From Actinomadura physcomitrii (GTDB lineage Bacteria > Actinomycetota > Actinomycetes > Streptosporangiales > Streptosporangiaceae), in contig NZ_WBMS02000013.1 in NCBI RefSeq assembly GCF_008923205.2, positions 62,001-126,000 on the forward strand: DNA of 64,000 nt. The letters are read 5' to 3'. A model generated the notes under the pieces. That model was given only the letters and a program-made list of their open reading frames with translations, was not told where the DNA came from and did no database searches. Shown here one piece after another: positions 24,477 through 33,512 of this stretch. Every line of letters starts with the position of its first letter. Within the stretch, counting starts at the first letter, position 1. The translations under genes were made by a program, and so were the position numbers.

Positions 24477-27400
24477 TCAGAGCTGGGCCATGGCCTTGCG
24501 GATGCGCTTGTCGGACACCGGGAACCGGGTGCCGAGCTGCTGGGCGAACAGGCTCACCCGCAGTTCCTCGAGCATCCAGCGGATCTGCCGGGCCGGCTCC
24601 TCGTCGCGGCGGGACGGGTGCAGCCGGCGGAGCGCCTGCTCGTACTCCTGCCCCAGCACGTCGACCTGGTGGGCGAGCATCCGGTCGCGTCCCGGGTTCT
24701 CGGGCAGCTTGTCCAGCCGGATCTGCAGCGCCCGCAGGTAGCGGGGCAGGTCGGCGAGCCGCGCCCAGCCCGTCTCGGTGACGAACCCGGGGTGGACCAG
24801 CCTCGCCAGGTGCGCGCGGATGTCGGTCAGCGCCGGGACGAGCGTGAGGCTGGTGGTGCCGCGCAGCCGCCGGTCCAGCTCGTGGGACTCGGCGAGGATC
24901 CGCTCGACCAGCCCGACGATCTGCGCGGTGGCGTCGTGCAGGTCGGCGCGGACGCGGTCGTACAGCACGCGGAACCCGTCCTCGTCCCACGCGGGCCCGC
25001 CCGCCTCGGCGATGAGCCGGTCCGCGGCGGCGGTGACGCAGTCGTCGAACAGCGCCGCGACGGACCCGTGCGGGTTGTGGCTGAGCGCGAGCTTGCCCTT
25101 GTTGGTCAGGCGGCCCTGGATGAGCTTCACCGGCGACGGCGCGTTCAGCAGGATGAGGCGACGCGTGCCGAGCCACATGGCGCGGCGCTGCTCGGCCTCC
25201 GTCTCGTACATGCGGACGGCGACGCTCTCGCCCTCGTCGGTCAGGGCGGGGTACGCCTTGACGTCGTACCCCGCCTGCTTCTGCTCGTAGGTGCGGGGCA
25301 GCTCGCCGATCGTCCACTCGGTGAGGCCGGAGCGCTCCACGCTCGACGCGGCCTTCGACAATGTCCCGCGCACCTTGCCGGCGAGCCGGCGTTTCAGCTC
25401 GTCGAGGTCGGTGCCCTCGCCGAGCACGCGCTTGCGGTCGTCGACGACGCGGAAGGTGATGCGCAGGTGCGCGGGCAGCCGCGAGGCGTCCCAGGCCTCC
25501 CGCGCGACGGGCACGCCGGTCATCGCGGTCAGCTCGCGCTCCAGCGCGTCCAGCAGCGGCTCGGTGCGCGGCGCGACGCGGTCGAGCACCTTGCGGGCGT
25601 AGTCGGGCGCGGGGACGAAATTGACGCGCAACTGCTTCGGCAGCGACCGGATCAGCTCGGTGACCAGTTCGGTGCGCAGCCCGGGCACCTGCCACTCGAA
25701 CCCGTCCGGGCGGACCTGGTTGAGGACCTGGACGGGGACGTGGACGGTGACGCCGTCGGCGTCGGTGCCCGGCTCGAACTGGTAGGTCAGCCGCAGCCGC
25801 AGCGGCCCCTGCTTCCACACGTCCGGGTAGTCGGCCTCGCTGACGCCGCCGGCGGTCTCGTTGATGAGCATCGACTTCTCGAACCCGAGCAGGTCGGGGT
25901 CCGAGCGCCGGGCCTTCTTCCACCAGGCGTCGAAGTGCCGCCCGGAGACGACGTCGTCGGGGATCCGCTCGTCGTAGAAGTCGAAGAGCGTCTCGTCGTC
26001 CACGAGAATGTCGCGGCGGCGGGCGCGGTGCTCCAGCTCCTCGACCTCGTCGAGCAGGGCCCGGTTGTCGTGGAAGAACTCGTGGTGGGTCTCCCAGTCG
26101 CCCTCGACGAGGGCGTGCCGGATGAACAGCTCGCGGGACAGCGCCGGGTCGATGGAGCCGTAGTTGACGCGCCGGTCGGCGACGATCGGCACCCCGTACA
26201 GGGTGACCTTCTCGTGCGCCATCACGGCGGCCTGCTTCTTGGACCAGTGCGGCTCGCTGTAGTTGCGCTTGACGAGGTGCTCCGCCAGCGGCTCGATCCA
26301 GTCCGGCTCGATCTTGGCGTTGATGCGGCCCCAGAGCCGGGACGTCTCCACCAGCTCCGCCGACATCACCCACCGCGGCGGCTTCCTGAACAGCGCCGAC
26401 CCCGGGAACACGGCGAACTTCGCGCCGCGCGCGCCGAGGTACTCCTGCCCGCGCCGCGGCTTGTCCTTCTCCTTCTTGTCGGTATCCACGAGGCCGATAT
26501 GGGAGAGGAGCCCGGCGAGCAGCGAGACGTGGATGCGGTCGGGCGGCGCGTCGGCCGTGTTGAGGGTGACGCCGAGCGACTTCGCGACCTGCTTGAGCTG
26601 GCCGTGCAGGTCCTGCCACTCGCGGACGCGCAGGAAGTGCAGGAACTCGCTCTTGCACATGCGGCGGAACGCGCTGCCCGACAGTTCCTTCTGCTGCTCG
26701 CGCAGGTAGTTCCACAGGTTCAGGTACGCCAGGAAGTCCGACGTCGGGTCGGCGAACCGGCGGTGCTTGTCGTCGGCGGCCTGCTGGTGCTCGGCGGGCC
26801 GCTCGCGCGGGTCCTGGATCGACAGCGCGGCGGCGATGATCAGCACCTCGCGGACGCAGCCGTTGCGGTCGGCTTCCAGCACCATCCGGCCGAGCCGCGG
26901 GTCGACGGGCAGCTGGGCGAGCCGGCGGCCGAGCGGGGTGAGCCGCTTGCGCGGGTCCTTCTCCGCCGGGTCGATGGCGCCGAGCTCGTGCAGCAGGTCG
27001 ACGCCCGCCTTGACGTTGCGGCGGTCCGGCGGCTCCACGAACGGGAACGCGGCGATGTCGCCGAGGCCGAGCGCGGTCATCTGCAGGATGACCGAGGCGA
27101 GGTTGGTGCGCAGGATCTCCGGGTCGGTGAACTCGGGGCGGGACTCGAAGTCCTCCTCGGAGTACAGCCGGATGCACACGCCCTCGGACACGCGCCCGCA
27201 GCGGCCCTTGCGCTGGTTCGCCGACGCCTGCGAGATCGGCTCGATCGGGAGCCGCTGCACCTTCAGCCGGTGGCTGTAGCGGGAGATGCGGGCGGTGCCC
27301 GGGTCGACGACGTACTTGATGCCGGGGACGGTCAGCGACGTCTCCGCGACGTTCGTCGCGAGGACGACGCGGCGCCCGCGATGCGCCTGGAACACCCGGT

Positions 27401-28415
27401 GCTGCTCGGCGGCCGACAGCCGCGCGTACAGCGGCAGCACCTCGGTCGCGGCCCTGGTGCGGGTGAAGTGCTTGGTCAGCGCGTCGGCGGTGTCGCGGAT
27501 CTCCCGCTCGCCGCTGAGGAAGACCAGCACGTCGCCGGGCGCCTCGCGGCCCAGCTCGTCGACCGCGTCGATGATCGCCTGGATCTGGTCGCGGTCGGGG
27601 TCGGCGGACGCGTCGTCCACATCTGAGACGGGCCGGTACCGCACCTCGACCGGGTACGTCCGGCCGGACACCTCGACGATCGGGGCGTCGCCGAAGTGCC
27701 GGGAGAACCGCTCGGGGTCGATCGTCGCCGAGGTGATGATCACCTTGAGGTCGGGCCGGCGCGGCAGGATCTCCTTGACGTAGCCGAGCAGGAAGTCGAT
27801 GTTCAGGCTGCGCTCGTGCGCCTCGTCGATGATCAGCGTGTCGTACTGGCGCAGCAGCCGGTCGGTCTGGATCTCGGCGAGCAGGATGCCGTCGGTCATC
27901 AGCTTCACCAGCGTGTCGTCGCTCGATCTGTCGGTGAAGCGGACCTTGTACCCCACGGTGTCGCCGAGGTCCGTGCCGAGCTCTTCGGCGATCCGGTCGG
28001 CGACGGTGCGGGCCGCGAGCCGGCGCGGCTGGGTGTGGCCGATCGAGCCGAGCACGCCGCGGCCGAGCTCCAGGCAGATCTTCGGGATCTGGGTCGTCTT
28101 GCCGGACCCGGTCTCACCGGCGACGATCACGACCTGGTGGTCGCGGACGGCGGCGAGGATGTCGTCCTTCTTCTGCGCGACCGGCAGCTCCGCCGGATAG
28201 GTGATCGCGGGCACGGCGAGGCGCCGCCGCTCGACCCGCCGCTCGGCGGCCTCGACCTCGGCGGCGATCTCCTCGGCGACCTTCGCGCGCCGCGCCGCGT
28301 CCCGCATCTTCTGGGTGCCGTCGATGCGGCGGCGGAGCCGGTGCCGGTCGCGCAGCATCAGCTCGGGCAGGCGCGCGCGCAGGTCGGCGAGCGGCGATCT
28401 CACAGGCGTCCTCAT
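24477..28415 (-). CDS. hrpA: ATP-dependent RNA helicase HrpA
   Basis: A 1312-residue DEAH-box helicase of the HrpA family. Motifs: VVIVAGETGSGKTTQIPKI (I), IGHTQPRRLAARTVADR (Ia), LIIDEAHERSLNIDFLLG (DEAH), KVIITSATIDPERFSRHFG (III), then VLVFLSGEREIRDTADAL, VVLATNVAETSLTVPGIKYV and QRKGRCGRVSEGVCIRL (VI). The HA2/OB and long C-terminal HrpA-specific domain follow, and the length is normal. The ATG at 28415 was chosen: a TATCCT -10 on the reverse strand (28432-28427) lies 11 bases upstream, giving an almost leaderless mRNA. Probable role: mRNA and ribosome remodelling. Confidence 0.95.
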   Translation of the reverse strand: MRTPVRSPLADLRARLPELMLRDRHRLRRRIDGTQKMRDAARRAKVAEEIAAEVEAAERRVERRRLAVPAITYPAELPVAQKKDDILAAVRDHQVVIVAGETGSGKTTQIPKICLELGRGVLGSIGHTQPRRLAARTVADRIAEELGTDLGDTVGYKVRFTDRSSDDTLVKLMTDGILLAEIQTDRLLRQYDTLIIDEAHERSLNIDFLLGYVKEILPRRPDLKVIITSATIDPERFSRHFGDAPIVEVSGRTYPVEVRYRPVSDVDDASADPDRDQIQAIIDAVDELGREAPGDVLVFLSGEREIRDTADALTKHFTRTRAATEVLPLYARLSAAEQHRVFQAHRGRRVVLATNVAETSLTVPGIKYVVDPGTARISRYSHRLKVQRLPIEPISQASANQRKGRCGRVSEGVCIRLYSEEDFESRPEFTDPEILRTNLASVILQMTALGLGDIAAFPFVEPPDRRNVKAGVDLLHELGAIDPAEKDPRKRLTPLGRRLAQLPVDPRLGRMVLEADRNGCVREVLIIAAALSIQDPRERPAEHQQAADDKHRRFADPTSDFLAYLNLWNYLREQQKELSGSAFRRMCKSEFLHFLRVREWQDLHGQLKQVAKSLGVTLNTADAPPDRIHVSLLAGLLSHIGLVDTDKKEKDKPRRGQEYLGARGAKFAVFPGSALFRKPPRWVMSAELVETSRLWGRINAKIEPDWIEPLAEHLVKRNYSEPHWSKKQAAVMAHEKVTLYGVPIVADRRVNYGSIDPALSRELFIRHALVEGDWETHHEFFHDNRALLDEVEELEHRARRRDILVDDETLFDFYDERIPDDVVSGRHFDAWWKKARRSDPDLLGFEKSMLINETAGGVSEADYPDVWKQGPLRLRLTYQFEPGTDADGVTVHVPVQVLNQVRPDGFEWQVPGLRTELVTELIRSLPKQLRVNFVPAPDYARKVLDRVAPRTEPLLDALERELTAMTGVPVAREAWDASRLPAHLRITFRVVDDRKRVLGEGTDLDELKRRLAGKVRGTLSKAASSVERSGLTEWTIGELPRTYEQKQAGYDVKAYPALTDEGESVAVRMYETEAEQRRAMWLGTRRLILLNAPSPVKLIQGRLTNKGKLALSHNPHGSVAALFDDCVTAAADRLIAEAGGPAWDEDGFRVLYDRVRADLHDATAQIVGLVERILAESHELDRRLRGTTSLTLVPALTDIRAHLARLVHPGFVTETGWARLADLPRYLRALQIRLDKLPENPGRDRMLAHQVDVLGQEYEQALRRLHPSRRDEEPARQIRWMLEELRVSLFAQQLGTRFPVSDKRIRKAMAQL

Positions 28416-28566
28416 AACCGTCGACAAGGATAGGGTTCCAGGCCGGCAGGCCCCGCTCACCCCTCAAACCTTCGCACCGTAGCCGGATCCGCCCGTGCCG
28501 GGCGATCCATTTTCCGGCCGGCGCCCCAGTACAACGCCCGCCGCCCCGCCCGGCATTCCTGCGCCG

Positions 28567-30051
28567 CTAGGAGGCCCGGCCGGCCTTCTCGTGCGGCGTG
28601 CGCGGGACGAGCCGCAGGGCGAGGCCCGGGCAGATCGCGACGGCGCGCCGCGCGTCGGCCTCCAGCCGCGCGGGGATCGGCTCGGTGGGGATCACCGGGT
28701 AGTCGTACTCGTCCATCCGGACGGTGCCGCGCAGCACGTCGGCGCACAGGCCGTGGCCGTCGCAGCGGCTCCAGTCGACCTCAAGCCGCAGCTCGGCCGC
28801 CTCCGCCTCGGCGGGCAGCACGCCGAGGACGGGCCGCCCGCAGCCGCCGTCGGAGGCGTGCCGGGCGATGTCGCCGGCGAAGACCTCCAGCGCGGACAGC
28901 ACGAACCGGGCGGTGCCGTCGGGGTGGGCGCACGCGCCGCGGCCGACGACCATCTCCACGGCGCGGCGGACGGCCTCGCACGCGGCGGCGACGCCCCGCC
29001 CGGCGGCGATGTCGGCGAGCGCGCCGGCCACGTCGGGCAGCCCGAGCCGGCACGGCCCGCACTGCCCGGCCGACTCCGCGGCCAGGTATCCGGCGACGCG
29101 CGCGCATTCGCCGAGCGGGCAGGTGCCGCGCCCGATCGGCATGACGATCCCGGCGCCGAGCGCGCCGCCCGCCTCCGCGAGCCCGGCGCGCGACACCACG
29201 GTGCGGGTCGCGACCTCGCCCGTCAGCCAGGCGCCGTGGTAGCCGCCGACCAGCACCCCCTCCCCCGCCCGCGCGCCGCACAGGTCGAGCAGGTGGCCGA
29301 GCGGCGCCCCGGCGGGCGTCTCCACCACGGCCGGGAAGCGGGCCGAGCCGGTCACCGTCAGCAGCACCGTGCCGGGCTCGTCGCGCGTCCCGACCTTCCG
29401 GTATCCGGCGGGGCCGAGCCCGGCGAGGACGGCGAGCTGGGCGTAGGTCTCGGCGTTGGACAGCAGCGTCGGCAGGCCGTCCACGCCGCGGGTCGAGGCG
29501 CGACCCTTGCGTCCCGGCGGAATGGGGCGCCTGCCGTTGATGCCGCGCACCAGCGCGCCGCTCTCGCCGGTGACGAACCGCTCGGGCAGCAGCACGACGC
29601 GGGCCCGGCCGCCGAGGTCGCGCTCGGCGATCGCGTCCCGCACCGACCCGGCCGCCGCCCCGTCGGTCACCGCGACGATGATCTCCAGCGAGCCGAGCGC
29701 GGTGGCGGCCAGCGCGGCGCCGTCCAGGATCAGGTGCGGCGCGCCGCGCAGCAGCGCCTTGTCCTTGGCGCTGCCGGGCTCGCCCTCGGTTCCGTTGACG
29801 ACCACGATCGTCCGCTTGCCGCGCCGGACGGCGCTGTCGGCGGTCGCCCGCACCTTGCGCGCGAACGGGAACGCGGCGCCGCCGCGCCCGTGCAGCCGTC
29901 CCGCCTCGCACAGCGCGACGAGCCGGTCGGTGGTGAGGGGGCGCGGATCGGGGTGCAGGGCGCGGTGGGCGTCCCAGTCGAGGCGTCCGCCGTCCGCGAG
30001 CCCCTTGGTGAGGCGCGGCGGGCCGACGTGCCGGACGGCGAGCGCGGTCAC
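28567..30051 (-). CDS. NuoF-like Fe-S flavoprotein fused to a C-terminal ferredoxin
   Basis: A 494-residue protein. The NuoF-like part has the FMN/NADH region GRLHGRGGAAFPFARKV, VVVNGTEGEPGSAKDKAL, and LLSNAETYAQLAVLA. The N3-cluster motif reads ESAGQCGPCRLG, so the first of the usual Cys-x-x-Cys-x-x-Cys is Ala; a further Cys is in GRGACAHPDG. The C-terminus carries a ferredoxin module, WSRCDGHGLCADVL ... AICPGLAL, a C-x5-C-xn-CP pattern typical of [3Fe-4S] ferredoxins. The start is GTG (30051), preceded by GAGGAGG, and overlaps the stop of the cytochrome b gene by 4 bases. It probably passes electrons between a nicotinamide or ferredoxin pool and the membrane partner. Confidence 0.85.
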   Translation of the reverse strand: MTALAVRHVGPPRLTKGLADGGRLDWDAHRALHPDPRPLTTDRLVALCEAGRLHGRGGAAFPFARKVRATADSAVRRGKRTIVVVNGTEGEPGSAKDKALLRGAPHLILDGAALAATALGSLEIIVAVTDGAAAGSVRDAIAERDLGGRARVVLLPERFVTGESGALVRGINGRRPIPPGRKGRASTRGVDGLPTLLSNAETYAQLAVLAGLGPAGYRKVGTRDEPGTVLLTVTGSARFPAVVETPAGAPLGHLLDLCGARAGEGVLVGGYHGAWLTGEVATRTVVSRAGLAEAGGALGAGIVMPIGRGTCPLGECARVAGYLAAESAGQCGPCRLGLPDVAGALADIAAGRGVAAACEAVRRAVEMVVGRGACAHPDGTARFVLSALEVFAGDIARHASDGGCGRPVLGVLPAEAEAAELRLEVDWSRCDGHGLCADVLRGTVRMDEYDYPVIPTEPIPARLEADARRAVAICPGLALRLVPRTPHEKAGRAS

Positions 30052-30830
30052 GGCGTCCTCCTCTCCCGGGGCCGCAGGACGGGACGGGCGGCGAGCGCGA
30101 GCGCGACCCCGGCCACGCACAGCAGGTAGCCGGCCGTCACCCATACGGCGGGGGCGCGGCCGGAGGTGAGGCCGTGCCAGATCCCGAGCGGCCATGCCGC
30201 GTACGCGGTGAGATGCGTGGCCCGCCAGGCCCACGGGTGCTTGCTGCCGGCGAAGCGGCCCCGCGCGACTCCGCCGGCGACGGCGAGGAGCAGCAGGTAG
30301 AGGGCGATCACGCCGATGTCGTAGTCGGCGGCGTGCGGGCCGGGCAGCGGCAGGAGCGCCTGGGCGATCCCGACCCGGTGCTCGGCGAGCTGCGAGGTGA
30401 TGTGGACGGCCAGCATCGCCACGGCGAGGAACGCGGTGGCCCGGTGCACCGCCTGGGCCCGCAGCCGGTGCCGGGAGGCGAGGATCGCGCGGTCGGTGGC
30501 CAGGAGCCCGATCATGACCGTCAGCGACAGCGCGACCAGCGCGAAGACCCCGCAGTAGAAGTCGAGGAACCGGCCGACCGGGCGGAGCACGGGCGACGCC
30601 GCTCCGGTCCCGGCGGCGAGGGCGAGGAGGGCGCCCGCCACGACGGCCGCGGCCGCCGCCGCGGCGATGCGGCCGCGGTGCGCGCCGATCCGGCGCGTCC
30701 GCGACGGTGCGGCCGAGGGCCGCGGCACGGGCCGCGGCCGGCCGCCCGGCCCGGCGATGAACGCGCCCGTCATCTCGTGCGCGGGGCCGCGGCGCGGCGC
30801 GTCCCCTGGCGGCGGACCCTCAGGAGCCAT
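30048..30830 (-). CDS. Cytochrome b / ferric-reductase-like membrane protein
   Basis: A 260-residue membrane protein. After a Pro/Arg-rich 70-residue head come about six hydrophobic segments (AAAAAVVAGALLALAAGTG; FYCGVFALVALSLTVMIGLL; ATAFLAVAMLAVHI; YDIGVIALYLLLLAVAGGVA; THLTAYAAWPLGIWHG; VWVTAGYLLCVAGVALALAA). Histidines in VHRATAFLAVAMLAVH and WRATHLTAYAAWPLGIWH are spaced for two b-type hemes across a four-helix core. It overlaps the NuoF-ferredoxin gene by 4 bases (GTGA), so the two form one redox module. The ATG at 30830 follows AGGGGGTGCC. Quinone, iron or another acceptor is unknown. Confidence 0.78.
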   Translation of the reverse strand: MAPEGPPPGDAPRRGPAHEMTGAFIAGPGGRPRPVPRPSAAPSRTRRIGAHRGRIAAAAAAAVVAGALLALAAGTGAASPVLRPVGRFLDFYCGVFALVALSLTVMIGLLATDRAILASRHRLRAQAVHRATAFLAVAMLAVHITSQLAEHRVGIAQALLPLPGPHAADYDIGVIALYLLLLAVAGGVARGRFAGSKHPWAWRATHLTAYAAWPLGIWHGLTSGRAPAVWVTAGYLLCVAGVALALAARPVLRPRERRTP

Positions 30831-31028
30831 GGCGGCACCCCCTGCCTTACGCGTCGTCCGGGGGAATCCCCCGGCCACTACGACGCGTGTCCGCCTCATA
30901 CCGGTTCGGTGACACGACCGTCCCCCGTCCCCCGCCGATATACGGAATGGTGGCAGGTCAGGACGGTTTCACCGAGGTGCGCGACCGGAACCGGCCGCGC
31001 CCGGCGGCGCGCCGGGCGCGGGAGGCGG

Positions 31029-31937
31029 TCAGCCGGCGCCGTATACGGGCTCGGGGACCGGAGCCTCGGCGAGCAGGCCGGTGACGACCTCGCCGACCTC
31101 GGCCGGATCCCAGCGGGCGCCCTTGTCGGCGGCGGGGCCGTGCCGGAAGGCGTCCATCACGCAGATCCTGCCGCCCTCGGCCTCGAAGACCCGGCCGGTG
31201 ACGTCCTTGGACTGCGCGGAGCCGAGCCAGACGACCAGCGGCGACACGTTCTCCGGTGCCATCGCGTCGAACTCGCCCTCGGCGGGCGCGGCCATCGTCT
31301 GCGCGAAGACCTCCTCGGTCATCCGGGTGCGGGCGGCGGGCGCGATCGCGTTGACGGTCACCCCGTACCGGCCGAGCTCGGCGGACGCGACGAGGGTGAG
31401 CCCGACGATGCCGGCCTTCGCGGCCGAGTAGTTGCCCTGGCCGACGCTGCCGAGCAGGCCCGCGCCGGACGAGGTGTTGATCACGCGGGCGTCGACCGGG
31501 CGGCCGGCCTTGCTCTCGGCGCGCCAGTACCGCCCGGCGTGCGCGAGCGGCAGGAAGTGGCCCTTGAGGTGGACGCGCATGACGGCGTCCCACTCGTCCT
31601 CGGACAGGTTGATCAGCATCCGGTCGCGCAGGAACCCGGCGTTGTTGACGAGGGTGTCGAGGCGGCCGAAGGCGTCCACGGCGGTGGCGACGAGCGCGGC
31701 GGCGCCCGCGTCGGTGGCGATGTCGTCGGTGCTGGCGACGGCGCGTCCGCCGAGCGCCTCGATCTCCTTGACGACGTCCTGGGCGGGGCCACCGGAGGCG
31801 TCGCCGGTGCCGTCGCGGGCGACGCCCAGGTCGTTGACCACGACCAGGGCGCCCTGCCGGGCGAACTCCAGCGCGTGCGCGCGGCCGAGCCCGCGCCCGG
31901 CCCCGGTGACGGCGACCACGCGGTCCTTGCAGATCAT
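31029..31937 (-). CDS. Short-chain dehydrogenase (Rv3548c-like, HIP/steroid catabolism)
   Basis: A 302-residue classical SDR. Cofactor motif VVAVTGAGRGLGRAHALEFA, NDLGVARDG, LVNNAGFLRDRM, catalytic Ser in INTSSGAGLLG and YSAAKAGIVGL (Tyr-x-x-x-Lys). It resembles the hydroxyacyl-CoA dehydrogenase type with an extended C-terminus. Position and length match Mycobacterium tuberculosis Rv3548c: next to a second SDR and divergent from echA20-ipdAB-ipdC. The start overlaps the stop of the upstream SDR (31934-31937). It should act on a CoA ester of the steroid C/D-ring degradation path; the exact step is not established by sequence. Confidence 0.88.
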   Translation of the reverse strand: MICKDRVVAVTGAGRGLGRAHALEFARQGALVVVNDLGVARDGTGDASGGPAQDVVKEIEALGGRAVASTDDIATDAGAAALVATAVDAFGRLDTLVNNAGFLRDRMLINLSEDEWDAVMRVHLKGHFLPLAHAGRYWRAESKAGRPVDARVINTSSGAGLLGSVGQGNYSAAKAGIVGLTLVASAELGRYGVTVNAIAPAARTRMTEEVFAQTMAAPAEGEFDAMAPENVSPLVVWLGSAQSKDVTGRVFEAEGGRICVMDAFRHGPAADKGARWDPAEVGEVVTGLLAEAPVPEPVYGAG

Positions 31938-32701
31938 CGCGACTCCTCCTTGTTCACGGTGGCGGCGTCCAGGAACGCGGGGCGCTCTCCGCCGCCGTGC
32001 ATCAGCAGCTGCGCCCCGGTGATGTAGGACGCGAGGTCGGAGGCGAGGTAGACGCAGGCGGCGCCGACCTCGAACGGGTCGCCGAGGCGGCCCATCGGCA
32101 CGGTCCGCGCGACGGCCCGCACACCCGCCTCGTCGCCGTAGTGCAGGTGCGCGAGCTCGGTGCGGACCATGCCGAGGATCAGCGTGTTGACCCGCACCCG
32201 CGGCGCCCACTCGACGGCGAGCGACTGGGTGAGGCTGTGCAGCCCGGCCTTGGCGGCGCCGTAGGGCGCGGTGCCCGGCGACGGCCGGACCCCGCTGACG
32301 CTGCCGATGTTGATCACCGAGCCGCCGTCCGGCATCAGCGGGCGCAGCGCCCGCGCCATGATCAGCGGCGCGGTCAGGTTCAGTTCCAGGACCTTCAGGT
32401 GGGTGCGCAGCGGGCCCTCGGTGAGCGGCAGGAACGGCCCGCCGCCCGCGTTGTTGACCAGCACGTCCACCCTGTCGAGCCCGGCGGCGAACGCCTCGGC
32501 GGCGTCCTCGTCGCGCACGTCCAGGCAGGCGAAGGATGCCGTGCGGCCGCCGGCCTCGGGCAGCGCGTCCGGCTCGTGCCGGGCCACCGCGATCACGTCG
32601 GCGCCCGCCTCCAGGAAAGCGCGGCTGATCCCGGCGCCGACACCGCGCACGCCCCCGGTGACCACGACGGTCCTTCCCGCCAGGTCCAGCGTCAGTGACA
32701 T
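31934..32701 (-). CDS. Short-chain dehydrogenase (Rv3549c-like, HIP/steroid catabolism)
   Basis: A 255-residue SDR: VVVTGGVRGVGAGISRAFLE, DVLVNNAGGGPFLPL, Ser in SVINIGSVSGVRPSPG and YGAAKAGLHSLTQSLAVEW with Tyr-x-x-x-Lys. It is first in the reverse-strand pair and is divergent from echA20 across a 64-base promoter region containing a KstR2-like operator. Synteny with Rv3549c supports a role in degrading the HIP part of the steroid nucleus. The ATG at 32701 follows GCAGGAGGCGGG. Its substrate is inferred from context only. Confidence 0.88.
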   Translation of the reverse strand: MSLTLDLAGRTVVVTGGVRGVGAGISRAFLEAGADVIAVARHEPDALPEAGGRTASFACLDVRDEDAAEAFAAGLDRVDVLVNNAGGGPFLPLTEGPLRTHLKVLELNLTAPLIMARALRPLMPDGGSVINIGSVSGVRPSPGTAPYGAAKAGLHSLTQSLAVEWAPRVRVNTLILGMVRTELAHLHYGDEAGVRAVARTVPMGRLGDPFEVGAACVYLASDLASYITGAQLLMHGGGERPAFLDAATVNKEESR

Positions 32702-32738
32702 CCCGCCTCCTGCGAGCCGCTCTGCTACCGTCTGTTCT

Positions 32739-32752
32739 AACAAATGTTTGGT
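32739..32752 (+). promoter_or_regulatory. KstR2-like operator between the divergent SDR and echA20 operons
   Basis: AACAAATGTTTGGT here reads ACCAAACATTTGTT on the other strand. This fits the KstR2 palindrome as I recall it (AnCAAGnnCTTGnT) in all conserved positions except the inner G and C. A TACCGT -10 at 32726-32731 for echA20 lies just before it, which places the box at about +1 to +14. A nearly identical copy lies at 58820-58833 before fadE30. Confidence 0.65.
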
Positions 32753-32765
32753 GGAAAGGTAGCGC

Positions 32766-33512
32766 ATGGGAGTCTCCACCACGACCCTGGACGGGGTCGC
32801 CGAGATCGTCGTGGACGCGCCGCCGGTCAACGCCCTGACCGTCGCGGGCTGGTTCGAGCTGGCCGACGCGGTGCTCGCGGCCGGCCGCGACCCGCGGGTC
32901 GGCGCCGTCGTGCTCCGGGCCGAGGGCCGGGGCTTCAACGCGGGCGTCGACATCAAGGAGATGCAGCGGACCGAGGGGCACACCGCGCTGGTGGGGGCCA
33001 ACCGGGGCTGCTTCGCGGCATTCGCCGCCGTCTACGACTGCGAGGTGCCGGTGGTCGCCGCGGTGCACGGCTTCTGCCTGGGCGGCGGGATCGGACTGGC
33101 GGGCAACGCCGACATCGTCGTGGCGTCCGACGACGCCTTCTTCGGGCTGCCCGAGGTCGACCGGGGCGCGCTCGGCGCCGCGACGCACCTGGCCCGGCTC
33201 GTCCCGCAGCACCTGATGCGCGCGATGGTCTACACCTGCCGCAACGTCACGGCCGCCGAGCTGCACCACCACGGCTCGGTGCTGGAGGTCGTCCCGAGGG
33301 ACGAGCTGCGCGCCAAGGCGCTGGAGGTCGCCGGGAACATCGCCGCCAAGGACAAGTACGTGATCAGGCGCGCCAAGGAGTCGCTGAACGGCATCGACCC
33401 GGTGGACGTCCGTCGCAGCTACCGCTACGAGCAGGGGTTCACCTTCGAGCTGAACCTCGTGGGCGCGGGCGACGAGCACCGCGACGCCTTCGTGGCCAAG
33501 GGGGCGAAGTGA
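32766..33512 (+). CDS. echA20: EchA20-type enoyl-CoA hydratase/isomerase family hydrolase
   Basis: A 248-residue crotonase-fold protein: EGRGFNAGVDIKEMQ forms the oxyanion hole and VHGFCLGGGIGLAGNADIVV is the family core, followed by GLPEVDRGALGAATHL. In mycobacteria EchA20 opens the five-membered ring of the HIP-derived CoA thioester, giving COCHEA-CoA, the substrate of IpdAB. Order (echA20-ipdA-ipdB-ipdC, divergent from two SDRs) and length are as in Mycobacterium. The ATG follows GGAAAGG, and its stop overlaps the ipdA start (GTGA). It is probably controlled by KstR2 via the box at 32739-32752. Confidence 0.9.
   Translation: MGVSTTTLDGVAEIVVDAPPVNALTVAGWFELADAVLAAGRDPRVGAVVLRAEGRGFNAGVDIKEMQRTEGHTALVGANRGCFAAFAAVYDCEVPVVAAVHGFCLGGGIGLAGNADIVVASDDAFFGLPEVDRGALGAATHLARLVPQHLMRAMVYTCRNVTAAELHHHGSVLEVVPRDELRAKALEVAGNIAAKDKYVIRRAKESLNGIDPVDVRRSYRYEQGFTFELNLVGAGDEHRDAFVAKGAK

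Noticed and set aside
24357..27626. A 1089-codon forward frame
   Set aside because: It is antisense to hrpA, whose helicase motifs are complete, and has the Val/Glu/Asp/Gly-rich pattern of a high-GC shadow.
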